From an uncultured Bacteroidia bacterium (GTDB taxonomy: Bacteria; Bacteroidota; Bacteroidia; Bacteroidales; UBA932), in assembly GCA_902789395.1 (NCBI GenBank), contig CADANY010000001.1, forward strand, positions 62,001 to 126,000: 64,000 nucleotides of DNA, read 5' to 3'. This document shows, in pieces, positions 1 through 8,192 of this stretch. Position numbers and translations under genes: made by a program. Positions within the stretch are counted from its first letter, which is position 1. Every line of letters starts with the position of its first letter. Below the pieces are notes generated by a model. The model did no database searches and was not told the DNA's origin. It worked only from the letters and a program-made list of their open reading frames with translations.

Positions 1-719
1 TCATGCGGAACTGGTCCGACTCTGTCGAGACCGGTATGGGCATGCGGATCGGCATGGACGGGGAATGGGACCGTCATGAAAGAATCAGTCCGGTTCGTTT
101 CATTCCCAGATGCAATCCCGAAAACTGGCCGGCCCTGGATCGCCTCGTCGAGAAGGATTCGCTCCTTTCTGCAAAGGATAAAGCGCTCTACGACAGGCTT
201 GCATCGGTCCCTGACCCGGATCTCCGGGAGAAAGAGATGCATCGGATGGATGGATATGGCTACCTCCGGGAGCATTTGTACCCACGCCTGAGAACGGTCC
301 GCTTCGACTTCTATCTCCACCGGAAAGGGATGGTCAAGGATACGGTCCATACAACGGTCCTCGATTCGGTCTATATGGCCGGGGTACAGGCCATCAGGGA
401 TATGGACTATGAAAAAGCGGTAACCCTGCTAAGGCCTTACCGCGATTTCAACAGCGCCGTCGCATTCTGCGCCATGGATTACAATGCCAGTGCCATGCGC
501 ATCCTGGAATCCCTGGAAAGGACGGATAAAGTCAACTACCTGCTCGCTCTGTTATACAGCCGGCGCGGCGATGACAAAGAGGCTGTCGAATGCTATCTGA
601 AAGCCTGTGCGGCCAATAAAAACTATGTCCACAGAGGGAACCTCGATCCGGAGATATCTGCGCTGATTTCGCGGTATGGACTTCGGAAACAACTGGACCA
701 AAATATTGATATACCATAA
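1..719 (+). CDS. Fimbrial-operon outer-membrane protein, DUF3868-like, C-terminal part (5' truncated by window)
   Basis: The reading frame is open at the left edge, so the true start lies outside and only the last ~239 residues are visible. From about residue 120 the sequence is helical with TPR-like character (YEKAVTLLRPYRDFNSAVA, then LLALLYSRRGDDKEAVECY) and it ends in a charged tail. This arrangement resembles the C-terminus of DUF3868-type proteins that precede Mfa2/FimB anchors in Bacteroidales fimbrial clusters; the next gene, 8 bp away, is such an anchor, which supports the call. The N-terminal domain that would prove the family is missing. Function inferred: surface fimbria assembly or accessory outer-membrane component. 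Another TPR protein is possible. Confidence 0.45.
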   Translation, partial: MRNWSDSVETGMGMRIGMDGEWDRHERISPVRFIPRCNPENWPALDRLVEKDSLLSAKDKALYDRLASVPDPDLREKEMHRMDGYGYLREHLYPRLRTVRFDFYLHRKGMVKDTVHTTVLDSVYMAGVQAIRDMDYEKAVTLLRPYRDFNSAVAFCAMDYNASAMRILESLERTDKVNYLLALLYSRRGDDKEAVECYLKACAANKNYVHRGNLDPEISALISRYGLRKQLDQNIDIP

Positions 720-727
720 TTCGTACT

Positions 728-1510
728 ATGGGAAACTTCCTTACATCGGGATGCCGCCTGTTCATCGGCATCTTCTTCATGGCCGTCCTCCTCCCCTCCT
801 GCTCCGTCAAGGAAGGGAGAGAGGATTGTCCATGCCTGCTGGAAATCGACCCCGGGGCCTTCCTGACAGGAGGTCCGGATCCCGATTTTGCCGTCATTGG
901 GGAAAATGGAAAAGTTACGCTCACCCCACGGGACGGGTTATTGATCGCCCGCGTATCAAAAGGCGTGTACAACCTTTCGGCCGTTTCATGCGGGGCGGGG
1001 ACGCTGCTCGGAAAAGAGCAGATCAGCACCATCCGGGATAAAGAACCGGACAGTCTGTTTGCCTGTTCCGGAACCCTGGCTTGCCTCGGAGAAAGTCTGC
1101 GGGTCCGTCCTGTTCCGGAGAAACAGTTCTGCACGGTAACCCTGCAGATCGGTTCCGACGGACCGGGTGATTTCCATTTCCAGCTCCGCAGCCCCTGCGA
1201 CGGGCTCAAGCGTTTTACACTGACGCCGACGCAGGGATACCATACCTATTCCCTGGAAGAGAGCGGGACGGGACTGTACCGGTTCAGGGTACTCCGGCAG
1301 GATGGTTCAGAAGGACTCACGATCCGGGTCGTCCCGGAAGAAGGGCTGATTCGGGAACTTCCTCTCGGAAGGATTATGAAAGAAGCCGGATATGATTGGA
1401 GCCTTAAGGATCTGGATGACTTTTATTTGAAATTCGATCCCGTCCTCTCAACGATCCAGGTGCGGATTTCGGGGTGGGAAACGGAGAAGACAATTGAAAT
1501 CACCTTATGA
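728..1510 (+). CDS. Mfa2/FimB-family fimbrial anchor lipoprotein
   Basis: 260 residues. The N-terminus is a lipoprotein signal: hydrophobic run (FIGIFFMAVLLP) followed by a lipobox SCS, so the mature protein should be diacylated and outer-membrane attached. Immediately after comes KEGREDCPCLL, the Cys-Pro-Cys signature that opens Mfa2/FimB-type fimbrillin-associated proteins; the rest is predicted beta-rich, as expected for two transthyretin-like domains. In Porphyromonas and Bacteroides these proteins anchor and terminate type V fimbriae. It follows the truncated gene at 1-719 by 8 bp and is probably co-transcribed. No fimbrillin gene is in view, so the fimbrial cluster is presumably to the left. 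Confidence 0.75.
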   Translation: MGNFLTSGCRLFIGIFFMAVLLPSCSVKEGREDCPCLLEIDPGAFLTGGPDPDFAVIGENGKVTLTPRDGLLIARVSKGVYNLSAVSCGAGTLLGKEQISTIRDKEPDSLFACSGTLACLGESLRVRPVPEKQFCTVTLQIGSDGPGDFHFQLRSPCDGLKRFTLTPTQGYHTYSLEESGTGLYRFRVLRQDGSEGLTIRVVPEEGLIRELPLGRIMKEAGYDWSLKDLDDFYLKFDPVLSTIQVRISGWETEKTIEITL

Positions 1511-1527
1511 TTTTAAGAAATAATGCG

Positions 1528-1535
1528 TACCTTTG
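1528..1535 (+). promoter_or_regulatory. -7 element of the NlpC/P60 gene promoter
   Basis: TACCTTTG matches the Bacteroidota primary-sigma -7 consensus TAnnTTTG and lies 20 bp before the ATG at 1556, in the short gap after the fimbrial gene. No clear TTTG -33 element is visible at the right distance, so the assignment is moderate. Confidence 0.45.
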
Positions 1536-1555
1536 GTGGTTGAAAGAGAATCCAG

Positions 1556-2071
1556 ATGAGAAACCGCCTGCTGATCTTTGCCGCCTTGCTCGGACTGATG
1601 CTTTCCGCACCGGTCCCCCTTCGTGCGCAAGATTCAACTTCCCTCCGCCCCGAACAACTTGCTGACTCGCTTATTTCCATCGCGAGAACCTACATCGGGA
1701 CTCCCTACCGTCTCGGAGCGGAAGGGCCGAAGGCCTATGACTGTTCCAGTTTCGTCAGGCAGGTCTACTCAGAAATCGGAATCGAGATTCCCAGATATAC
1801 ATGGACCCAGATCCATGCCGGACGCGAGATATCTAATATCCAAGAGCTTCAGAGAGGGGATCTGGTTTTCTTCGGGAAGAAAAGGGGGGTCCGTGATATC
1901 GGTCACATCGGCATCGTAGTCGATGTCGATCTGCTGCACAGCAACTATACCTTTATCCACTGCGGAACCTCCGCCGGGGTCACCATTGCCCAGTATTCCC
2001 ACCCCTATTTCCTGATGCGTTATATCACATCGCGGAGAATCCTCCCCGATTTTGAATCCTCCGAGCGGTAA
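1556..2071 (+). CDS. Secreted NlpC/P60-family cysteine peptidase
   Basis: 171 residues with a cleavable signal peptide (LLIFAALLGLMLSAP...LRAQ, cleavage near residue 25). The remainder is a single NlpC/P60 domain: catalytic Cys63 in YDCSSFV, His117 in HIGIVV, and third polar residue His135 in FIHC. These enzymes cut gamma-D-glutamyl-diaminopimelate or related bonds in peptidoglycan stem peptides, here presumably in the periplasm, for wall remodelling or turnover. No SH3 or LysM targeting domain is present, so it is a minimal enzyme. The stop is 1 bp before the MATE transporter start, suggesting co-transcription from the promoter at 1528. Confidence 0.88.
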   Translation: MRNRLLIFAALLGLMLSAPVPLRAQDSTSLRPEQLADSLISIARTYIGTPYRLGAEGPKAYDCSSFVRQVYSEIGIEIPRYTWTQIHAGREISNIQELQRGDLVFFGKKRGVRDIGHIGIVVDVDLLHSNYTFIHCGTSAGVTIAQYSHPYFLMRYITSRRILPDFESSER

Positions 2072-2072
2072 T

Positions 2073-3464
2073 ATGACGGAAGTAATCGAACGGGAGAACA
2101 AAGACGCACTGCTCGGACGGATCCGGAACGGACAGCCCATCTCGGGCAGACAACAGCTGGAACTGGCCCTGATGCTTGCCGTTCCCGCCATCCTGGCCCA
2201 ACTCTCTTCCGTCCTGATGCAGTATATTGACTCGGCGATGGTCGGAAGGCTTGGAGCCGGCCCTGCCGCATCGATCGGACTCGTTTCGACCAGTACATGG
2301 ATCCTCAACGGCTTTTCGATGGCAGTCATGACCGGTTTTTCAGTCCAGGTTGCCCATGCCTGCGGCTCTAAAGATTTTCACAATGCCAAATCGGTCATGA
2401 TGCAGGGCCTTCTGTCGGTATTCCTTTTCAGCACCTTCCTGGGTCTGGTGGGAGCACTTATCAGTACGCCGCTCCCCCACTGGCTCGGCGGAGAAGACCA
2501 CATCCGCTCCGACGCTTCCGCCTATTTTCTGATCTTTTCAGCGTTCGTTCCCATCGGTGCGACCGGCTACGCGGCCAGCGCCATGCTCCAGGCCAGCGGC
2601 AATATGATAATCCCCAGTATCATGTATATCAGCATGTGCGGTCTGGATGTGGTTTTCAATTACCTGTTTATTTATGTTCTGGGGATGGGGGTTCCGGGAG
2701 CGGCACTGGGAACGGGCCTATCAGAGTTGTTAACCTCCCTGTTCGCACTGTGGTATGTCCTGTCTAAGTCAAAAGAGCTGAATATCAAGGGTCTCCGGAT
2801 TCCCATGCGCCCGACTGAGCGGACGCTGAGGACGGCTTTCGGGATCACGGGACCGCTCTGGCTCCAGAATATCGTCATGCGTGGAGCCTATGTAATGAGC
2901 ACGCTGATCGTTGCCCCGCTCGGGGCTGTCTCGATTGCGGCAAACTCTTTTGCCATCACGGCGGAAAGTTTCTGTTATATGCCGGGATATGGATTGGAGG
3001 AAGCGGCAACTACCCTAATCGGACAGAGTCTCGGCGCCGGAAGAAAAGACATCGCCCGGCGTTTCGCGAAGATAACCATGTTCCTCGCGTCCGGCATGAT
3101 GACGGTGCTGGCTGTCATTATGTTCTTCTCCGCCCACAGCCTGATGGCATTTATGAGTACGGATCCGGAAGTAATCGCCCTTGGAACCAAGGTTCTACGG
3201 ATAGAAGCCTTTGCGGAAACACTCTACGCGCTGTCGATCGTAGGCTTCGGAGTCTGCGCCGGCGCCGGGGATACGCTGATTCCGACAATCCTGAACTTTG
3301 GGAGCATGTGGCTGATCCGAATCGGCATCGCTCTCTTCCTGACGCCGACCCTCGGCCTTGTCGGCTACTGGATTGCGATGTGCATCGAACTCAACGTTCG
3401 AGGTCTCCTCTTCCTGTTCTATGTACGAGGCGGTCGCTGGCTTCGAAAAAGCATTTCTGGATAA
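2073..3464 (+). CDS. MATE-family multidrug/Na+ antiporter
   Basis: 463 residues, twelve predicted membrane helices in two MatE halves. The family hallmarks are visible: the first helix begins after the cytosolic N-terminus with LALMLAVPAILAQLSSVLMQYIDSAMVGRL, and the second half repeats the pattern (GPLWLQNIVMRGAYVMSTLIVAPLG). Such transporters export cationic drugs or metabolites with H+ or Na+ exchange. The start chosen is the ATG at 2073, one base after the NlpC/P60 stop; an in-frame TTG at 2052 would overlap the upstream gene and adds seven unconserved residues. Substrate cannot be read from sequence. Confidence 0.92.
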   Translation: MTEVIERENKDALLGRIRNGQPISGRQQLELALMLAVPAILAQLSSVLMQYIDSAMVGRLGAGPAASIGLVSTSTWILNGFSMAVMTGFSVQVAHACGSKDFHNAKSVMMQGLLSVFLFSTFLGLVGALISTPLPHWLGGEDHIRSDASAYFLIFSAFVPIGATGYAASAMLQASGNMIIPSIMYISMCGLDVVFNYLFIYVLGMGVPGAALGTGLSELLTSLFALWYVLSKSKELNIKGLRIPMRPTERTLRTAFGITGPLWLQNIVMRGAYVMSTLIVAPLGAVSIAANSFAITAESFCYMPGYGLEEAATTLIGQSLGAGRKDIARRFAKITMFLASGMMTVLAVIMFFSAHSLMAFMSTDPEVIALGTKVLRIEAFAETLYALSIVGFGVCAGAGDTLIPTILNFGSMWLIRIGIALFLTPTLGLVGYWIAMCIELNVRGLLFLFYVRGGRWLRKSISG

Positions 3465-3483
3465 CACCCAATAAGTCAATACG

Positions 3484-3633
3484 ATGGACAGGTTCATTCG
3501 GATTTTCTTACTGATTGCTCTTCTGTATTTTCCTTCGGCAGCCCGTTCCCAGTCCCTCGAAGACCGGTGGAACAATCCTGCTGAAGACAGCCGTCCCTCC
3601 AGGAAAGCGGCCTGCTGGGAACAGTCCAATTGA
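3484..3633 (+). CDS. Possible 49-residue secreted peptide
   Basis: A short ATG frame begins 20 bp after the MATE stop. It starts with a convincing signal peptide (RIFLLIALLYFPSAARSQ) followed by only ~27 polar residues before a TGA. It could be a genuine small periplasmic peptide, or the 5' remnant of a gene truncated by an old deletion, since the sequence after it leads straight into the tRNA terminator. No family is recognised. Confidence 0.3.
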   Translation: MDRFIRIFLLIALLYFPSAARSQSLEDRWNNPAEDSRPSRKAACWEQSN

Positions 3634-3668
3634 AGTACACTTTCAGTACACCCAAGTAAAAGAAAAAA

Positions 3669-3694
3669 CCCTCATAATCAGACGATTATGGGGG
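3669..3694 (-). terminator. Intrinsic terminator of the tRNA-Lys pair
   Basis: Stem CCCTCATAATC / GATTATGGGGG (11 bp, one wobble) with loop AGAC. On the minus strand the right arm comes first and is followed by a run of U (bases 3668-3663), so it ends the leftward tRNA transcript. It may also slow rightward transcription coming from the MATE gene. Confidence 0.75.
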
Positions 3695-3702
3695 CTTTCT
3701 TG

Positions 3703-3775
3703 TGCACTCTCAGGGACTCGAACCCTGGACCCATTGATTAAGAGTCAATTGCTCTACCAGCTGAGCTAAGAGTGC
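3703..3775 (-). tRNA. tRNA-Lys(CTT)
   Basis: Read on the minus strand: acceptor GCACTCT pairs with AGAGTGC, D-arm TAGCTCAGCTGGTAGAGCA, anticodon stem ATTGA/TCAAT with loop CTCTTAA giving anticodon CTT, and T-arm with GGTTCGAGTCC. 73 nt; discriminator A; CCA not encoded. It lies 31 bp downstream of the second lysine tRNA. Confidence 0.95.
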
Positions 3776-3806
3776 AATATCTATTGTTCTTAAACTCTTT
3801 CTTTTG

Positions 3807-3879
3807 TGATTCGCTCGGGGCTCGAACCCGAGACCCCAACATTAAAAGTGTTGTGCTCTACCGACTGAGCTAGCGAATC
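3807..3879 (-). tRNA. tRNA-Lys(TTT)
   Basis: Minus strand: acceptor GATTCGC pairs with GCGAATC, D-arm TAGCTCAGTCGGTAGAGCA, anticodon stem CAACA/TGTTG with loop CTTTTAA giving anticodon TTT, and T-arm GGTTCGAGCCC. 73 nt, CCA not encoded. Together with the CTT gene it forms a two-gene lysine operon read leftward. Confidence 0.95.
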
Positions 3880-3951
3880 TTCCCTTTCCTTAACGGATTT
3901 CTCCGTTTGGGATTGCAAAGGTATGCTCTTTTTTCGAATCCTCCAAATTTT

Positions 3952-5001
3952 TTATGAGTTTTTTTGCGAGAATTCTTTGATCCGCTGCTCTTCCGAAAGA
4001 CGGCACACAAGCAGCCTCCGGTCGGCTTCAACTACGACATACCCCTCGAGTCCCTGAATAACAACGGTTTTCTCGCCCGGGACATGGACCAGACAGTCTT
4101 TACACTCGAAAAGACGGACGTCCTCCCCGACAACGGCATTGCCTTCGGAGTCGGCCTGAAGGTGGGTCATGATCGATCCCCAACTTCCGAGATCGCTCCA
4201 TCCGAGATCCTCGGCGATGACATAGATCGACCGTGACTTTTCCATGACGGCATAGTCAATCGAAATCTTCTCACATAAGGGGAACCACTCGGCCAACGCC
4301 GCAGGCTCCCCATCCGTATAGAAAGAAGGGGCGATCCGATCCATCATTTCCCAGATACCGGGAGCATTGACAGACAATTCTTTGGATATCGTTTGGACAT
4401 TCCAGACAAAGATCCCGGCATTCCAGAAATAGGATCCGTCCTCCAGATAGGCTTTTGCCGTTACTAGATCCGGTTTTTCCTTGAATTCTGATACTTTGAC
4501 GATCGCACCGATGCGGGCTTGTTCCGCATGGATATATCCATACCCCGTTTCAGGACGGGTCGGACGGATGCCGATCGTAACGATCGCATCTGAGCCGTCC
4601 GTAAATGCGAGCGCCGCCCGGATCGTATCTGCGAAGACATCGGTTTTCAGGACAAGGGCATCAGCGGGCGTAACGATGATGTTGGCACGGGGATGGCGGA
4701 CTGCAATCTTCCGGCAGGCATAAGCGATGCAGGGTGCGGTGTTTCGGGGCTCCGGTTCTGCCAGAATCTGATCGGCAGGAATCCCTGGCAGCTGTTCCCG
4801 GACAATATCGACATAACGGGCCGAAGTCACGACCCAGAAGTTTTCGATCGGACAGACAGGTAGGAACCTGTCCACTGTCAGTTGGATCAACGTCTTACCG
4901 ACCCCGAGGAGGTCGATGAACTGTTTGGGCATCCGGGGCGTACTTGCAGGCCATAGACGGCTCCCGATTCCGCCGGCCATTATAACAATCTGTGTGTCCA
5001 T
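3952..5001 (-). CDS. manC: Mannose-1-phosphate guanylyltransferase (GDP)
   Basis: 349 residues. Catalyses mannose-1-phosphate + GTP to GDP-mannose, precursor of GDP-fucose and mannosylated surface glycans, in the cytosol. The nucleotide-binding signature GGIGSRLWPAS lies at residues 10-20, followed by the lysine motif PKQF; EFKEKPD and SYFWNAGIFVW match the sugar-binding region of the family. It is the short, single-domain type without the C-terminal phosphomannose isomerase domain of bifunctional enzymes. The start was placed at the ATG at 5001 because the longer frame to 5061 adds an unconserved leader reaching into the divergent aspA promoter. Confidence 0.9.
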   Translation of the reverse strand: MDTQIVIMAGGIGSRLWPASTPRMPKQFIDLLGVGKTLIQLTVDRFLPVCPIENFWVVTSARYVDIVREQLPGIPADQILAEPEPRNTAPCIAYACRKIAVRHPRANIIVTPADALVLKTDVFADTIRAALAFTDGSDAIVTIGIRPTRPETGYGYIHAEQARIGAIVKVSEFKEKPDLVTAKAYLEDGSYFWNAGIFVWNVQTISKELSVNAPGIWEMMDRIAPSFYTDGEPAALAEWFPLCEKISIDYAVMEKSRSIYVIAEDLGWSDLGSWGSIMTHLQADSEGNAVVGEDVRLFECKDCLVHVPGEKTVVIQGLEGYVVVEADRRLLVCRLSEEQRIKEFSQKNS

Positions 5002-5036
5002 AAGGCAAAAATAACGATTATTTTCAAACAAATGGT

Positions 5037-5044
5037 TATATTTG
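5037..5044 (+). promoter_or_regulatory. -7 element of the aspA promoter
   Basis: TATATTTG is an exact TAnnTTTG match 22 bp upstream of the aspA ATG. The intergenic region is only 65 bp and shared with the divergent manC gene, for which TATTTTTG (minus strand, 5006-5013) could be the -7 box but sits unusually close to its ATG. Confidence 0.6.
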
Positions 5045-5066
5045 CCGCAAATTAATAACACAAATC

Positions 5067-6479
5067 ATGAACGATCTCAAATTCAGAATCGAAAGCGACC
5101 TTCTCGGCGAACTGAAAGTTCCTGCAGAAGCGTACTATGGTGTCCAGACACAGCGGGCACTCAACAACTATAAAATATCCAACACGCGGATGTGCGACTA
5201 TCCCGAGTATGTCATCGCGATGGCCTACGTCAAGATGGCTGCTGCGGAGGCCAACGCTGAACTGGGCGTTCTCGACAGGAAAATAGCTGACGCGATTGTC
5301 GCCGCCTGCAAGGAAATCGTTGACGGAAAGTTCCATGATCAGTTCCCGGTCGACATGATGCAGGGCGGAGCCGGAACATCCGTCAACATGAATGCCAATG
5401 AGGTCATCGCCAACCGCGCTTTGGAACTGATGGGACACAATAAGGGAGAGTACCAATTCTGTTCTCCGAATGACCATGTCAACTGTGCCCAGTCGACCAA
5501 CGACGCCTACCCGACGGCTTTCCGCTATACCTTTGTCCGGATGAACAAGCACCTTGTCAGCAGCCTCCGCGAACTGATCGCCTCTTTCCGCGCGAAAGGG
5601 CAGGAATTCAAGGATATCATCAAGATGGGCCGTACCCAGCTCCAGGATGCCGTTCCGATGACATCCGGCCAGGAGTTCAACGCCTTCGCCAATAACCTGG
5701 AAGAAGAAATCGCCAATCTCGAACGAAACGCCGTCCTTCTCAGGGAGATCAATATGGGCGGAACCGCCATCGGAACCGGCCTCAATGCCGTACCGGGATT
5801 TGCCGAACTCTGCACCCAGAAGATGTCCGAATTCTGCGGCGATACCCTGACCAAGGCTCCCGACCTTGTAGAAGCGACCCCGGACACCGGCGCTTATGTA
5901 AGCTACTCAGCAGCCTTGAAGCGCCTCGCTATCAAGCTTTCCAAGATCTGCAACGATTTACGTCTCATGGCCTCCGGCCCGAGATGCGGTCTGCATGAGA
6001 TCAACCTTCCTCCTATGGCTCCCGGATCTTCGATTATGCCTGGAAAGGTCAATCCCGTCATCCCTGAAGTCACCAATCAGGTTTGCTTCAAGGTCATCGG
6101 AAACGATACGACCGTCGCTTTTGCAGCGGAAGCCGGTCAGCTCCAGCTGAATGTTATGGAGCCCGTTATCGCAGAGTCGATTCTCGAAAGTGTCACCTGG
6201 CTCCGTAATGCCATTGATACGCTTCGCACCAAGTGCATCGACGGTATTACCGTCAATAAAGAGCACTGCTACGAGATGGTCAAGAACAGTATCGGCATCG
6301 TAACCGCACTCAATCCGTATATCGGCTACAAGAACAGCACGAAAGTCGCAAAAGAAGCCCTCGAGACCGGCGGTTCGGTCTACGACATCGTCATTGAGAA
6401 AGGCCTTATGACCAAAGAGAAACTTGACGAAGCGCTGGATCCGAAAGCGATGATCCAGGCTCACGATCTTCTCAAGTAA
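5067..6479 (+). CDS. aspA: Aspartate ammonia-lyase
   Basis: 470 residues, full length for the class II fumarase/aspartase superfamily. Converts L-aspartate to fumarate and ammonia in the cytosol, feeding the fumarate-reductive branch used by anaerobic Bacteroidales. The family signature loop [16 protein letters not shown] lies near residue 320 and its PVIPEV form is characteristic of aspartases rather than FumC; substrate-binding motifs [26 protein letters not shown] and [10 protein letters not shown] are intact. Single gene with its own promoter; next gene converges from the opposite strand with its stop 1 bp away. Confidence 0.93.
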   Translation: MNDLKFRIESDLLGELKVPAEAYYGVQTQRALNNYKISNTRMCDYPEYVIAMAYVKMAAAEANAELGVLDRKIADAIVAACKEIVDGKFHDQFPVDMMQGGAGTSVNMNANEVIANRALELMGHNKGEYQFCSPNDHVNCAQSTNDAYPTAFRYTFVRMNKHLVSSLRELIASFRAKGQEFKDIIKMGRTQLQDAVPMTSGQEFNAFANNLEEEIANLERNAVLLREINMGGTAIGTGLNAVPGFAELCTQKMSEFCGDTLTKAPDLVEATPDTGAYVSYSAALKRLAIKLSKICNDLRLMASGPRCGLHEINLPPMAPGSSIMPGKVNPVIPEVTNQVCFKVIGNDTTVAFAAEAGQLQLNVMEPVIAESILESVTWLRNAIDTLRTKCIDGITVNKEHCYEMVKNSIGIVTALNPYIGYKNSTKVAKEALETGGSVYDIVIEKGLMTKEKLDEALDPKAMIQAHDLLK

Positions 6480-6480
6480 A

Positions 6481-7104
6481 TCAAGACGGACTGTCAGATT
6501 CCCATTTGACCAGCATTCTGTTATGGCGGATTCTTCGGAGTCCGCCATATTCGCCTCTTACCTGCAGGTCTTCCAATGCGCTTCCCTGGAAATATTCGGA
6601 AAGGCGCGCATTGAGGCGGGAGCAGTTTTCGTGGATCGAATTATCCATCGCATCCGCCAACCGGCCGGCCGTTTCTGTGACGGATTCCGGATCGGAGCGC
6701 CGAGAGACCTTGGAATAGAGCGATTCTATCTCTTTCCGGTATTCCCCTACCGATTTCAATGCAATCCCCTCCGGATGCTTAAGGAACAGCAAAAAGACTG
6801 TCTTAACCAAGGGACGCAGTTTCAGTTCCTGCCCGTTACGCCCGGGCAGGAAAATGCGATAGTCTTGATTGATAATGATTTCCTCCGGAGGATCAGAGGA
6901 TGGCGGATTCTTCGATACAAGGCTGGTGCTTTGCAGCCTTCGTCCTATCTCCTGATACAACTCCAACAGTTCACAGGCATCCATCAAATCCAGATTGAAG
7001 CCTTTCCCATAGTCTTTCGTTTCTTCACGGAGTTCTTCCATTCCCTCCCGGAGCAGCCACTCCAGAAGGAAAGGAATCTCCGATGCCGTCATCCTCTCCT
7101 TCAT
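6481..7104 (-). CDS. Conserved hypothetical protein
   Basis: 207 residues, acidic and largely alpha-helical, no signal peptide or membrane segment. I do not recognise a family. The N-terminus (SEIPFLLEWLLREGMEELREETK) and the region LRPLVKTVFLLFLKHPEGIALKSV look like amphipathic helices; the latter resembles the winged-helix-like segment seen in some uncharacterised Bacteroidetes regulators, but that is only an impression. It follows the gene at 7120-8103 by 15 bp in the same direction, so the two probably form an operon and may work together. Confidence 0.6.
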   Translation of the reverse strand: MKERMTASEIPFLLEWLLREGMEELREETKDYGKGFNLDLMDACELLELYQEIGRRLQSTSLVSKNPPSSDPPEEIIINQDYRIFLPGRNGQELKLRPLVKTVFLLFLKHPEGIALKSVGEYRKEIESLYSKVSRRSDPESVTETAGRLADAMDNSIHENCSRLNARLSEYFQGSALEDLQVRGEYGGLRRIRHNRMLVKWESDSPS

Positions 7105-7119
7105 ATAGCAAAGATAGCA

Positions 7120-8103
7120 TTATTTTCGGATAGACGCTGTCGGGAACGGGTCCCATTCTATCTTTGGGATTAAATCCTGCCCTTGCTGCAAGGATATCTC
7201 ATCATCCGGATAAGGCAGGCATATCTCAGGTGAGTCAAAGAACGAGTATGGCATTCCTGGAACAACTCTAAGCCGTCCCCGTCCCGAGATTACATCAAGG
7301 ACCTCGTCGATATGGGAAAAGAAGTACGGAATCTTTCTCGATTCAAAGACCTGAGCGATTTCAATCGCCGGGATGATCGCCCGTTCCTCTTCGAAGATAA
7401 TATGGACATACCAACGCCCGTCAGGAGCACGGAAACGGATCAGCGAAACGAGCCAGGGTTCCCCGTTCTCCAAATACTTCAAATCTCTTTCCCGGGCGAG
7501 GCCTTCTCCTGAGAATCCGTCTGATTCCGCCAGCTTCTGCAAGAGAAGGGCCTGATCGTCAGTAATTCGGATCCTCCATTCCGGACAGATATCGTACAGG
7601 TCCTGCCGGCTGACGAATCCGCTCCGACTTTCATACGGGAGGCGGTCCTTGAGATAAGCATCGTAGCTTCCCGGGCACTCCTCCATTTTATTCACGACGC
7701 GGGACAGATAAGCGTACAGCATCTTAAGGAACGGAAGGAGATGTTTCCCGGATACACGGTCCGGATATACGGAAGAATCGTCGTAAGTCCGGATAAACAG
7801 CGTCGATTCCTTTTTGTCCGTAACAATCAGTCTGTTGTCTCCGGATTTCTCCGGGCTGGCGACCTCGAACCATTCCGGAAGTCCATGTCCCTCCGGGGAC
7901 GCTTCAATCCATAAAGACGGTCGTCTTCCAGTATCCGTATCCGGCGCCAGACGGGAAAAGAGTTTGTCGATGAGGCTCAACATCCGGGCAGCTGAACTTC
8001 CATGCGGTACGGAATAAGCAGCATAAAAAGGCATGACATCCCTGAAAGCAGACAGGGGAATCGGGGCATTGCAATAAGTAATTCGTGTTTCCATAGTTTT
8101 CAT
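7120..8103 (-). CDS. Conserved hypothetical protein, first gene of a two-gene operon
   Basis: 327 residues from the ATG at 8103 (a second ATG at 8094 is equally possible; the longer frame to 8142 runs into the upstream hairpin). Cytosolic by composition; mixed alpha/beta, no recognised catalytic motif. The C-terminal third (RWYVHIIFEEERAIIPAIEIAQVFESRKIPYFFSHIDEVL) looks like an alpha/beta domain. No known family assigned. Its stop is 15 bp from the 207-residue gene, suggesting a shared transcript and function. Confidence 0.6.
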   Translation of the reverse strand: MKTMETRITYCNAPIPLSAFRDVMPFYAAYSVPHGSSAARMLSLIDKLFSRLAPDTDTGRRPSLWIEASPEGHGLPEWFEVASPEKSGDNRLIVTDKKESTLFIRTYDDSSVYPDRVSGKHLLPFLKMLYAYLSRVVNKMEECPGSYDAYLKDRLPYESRSGFVSRQDLYDICPEWRIRITDDQALLLQKLAESDGFSGEGLARERDLKYLENGEPWLVSLIRFRAPDGRWYVHIIFEEERAIIPAIEIAQVFESRKIPYFFSHIDEVLDVISGRGRLRVVPGMPYSFFDSPEICLPYPDDEISLQQGQDLIPKIEWDPFPTASIRK

Positions 8104-8131
8104 TTTTTTCGCAAGATACGCCCGAAAACGG

Positions 8132-8175
8132 CCTGAGGCCAAATTCCGACAATCTTGTCAAAATTTGGCCTCAGG
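8132..8175 (-). terminator. Long hairpin terminator of the M16 peptidase gene
   Basis: Perfect 14-bp inverted repeat CCTGAGGCCAAATT / AATTTGGCCTCAGG, 16 bp apart, with further inner pairing (TTGACAA/TTGTC). It starts 17 bp beyond the M16 stop on the minus strand and ends 28 bp before the next gene's start. There is a short U run after it (GTTTTC). Confidence 0.65.
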
Positions 8176-8192
8176 AATTAAAACCTTATAGA

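Noticed and set aside
3703..3879. tRNA-Lys pair as an integration site
   Set aside because: Nothing phage-like or repeated flanks the pair; the neighbouring genes are host and unbroken.
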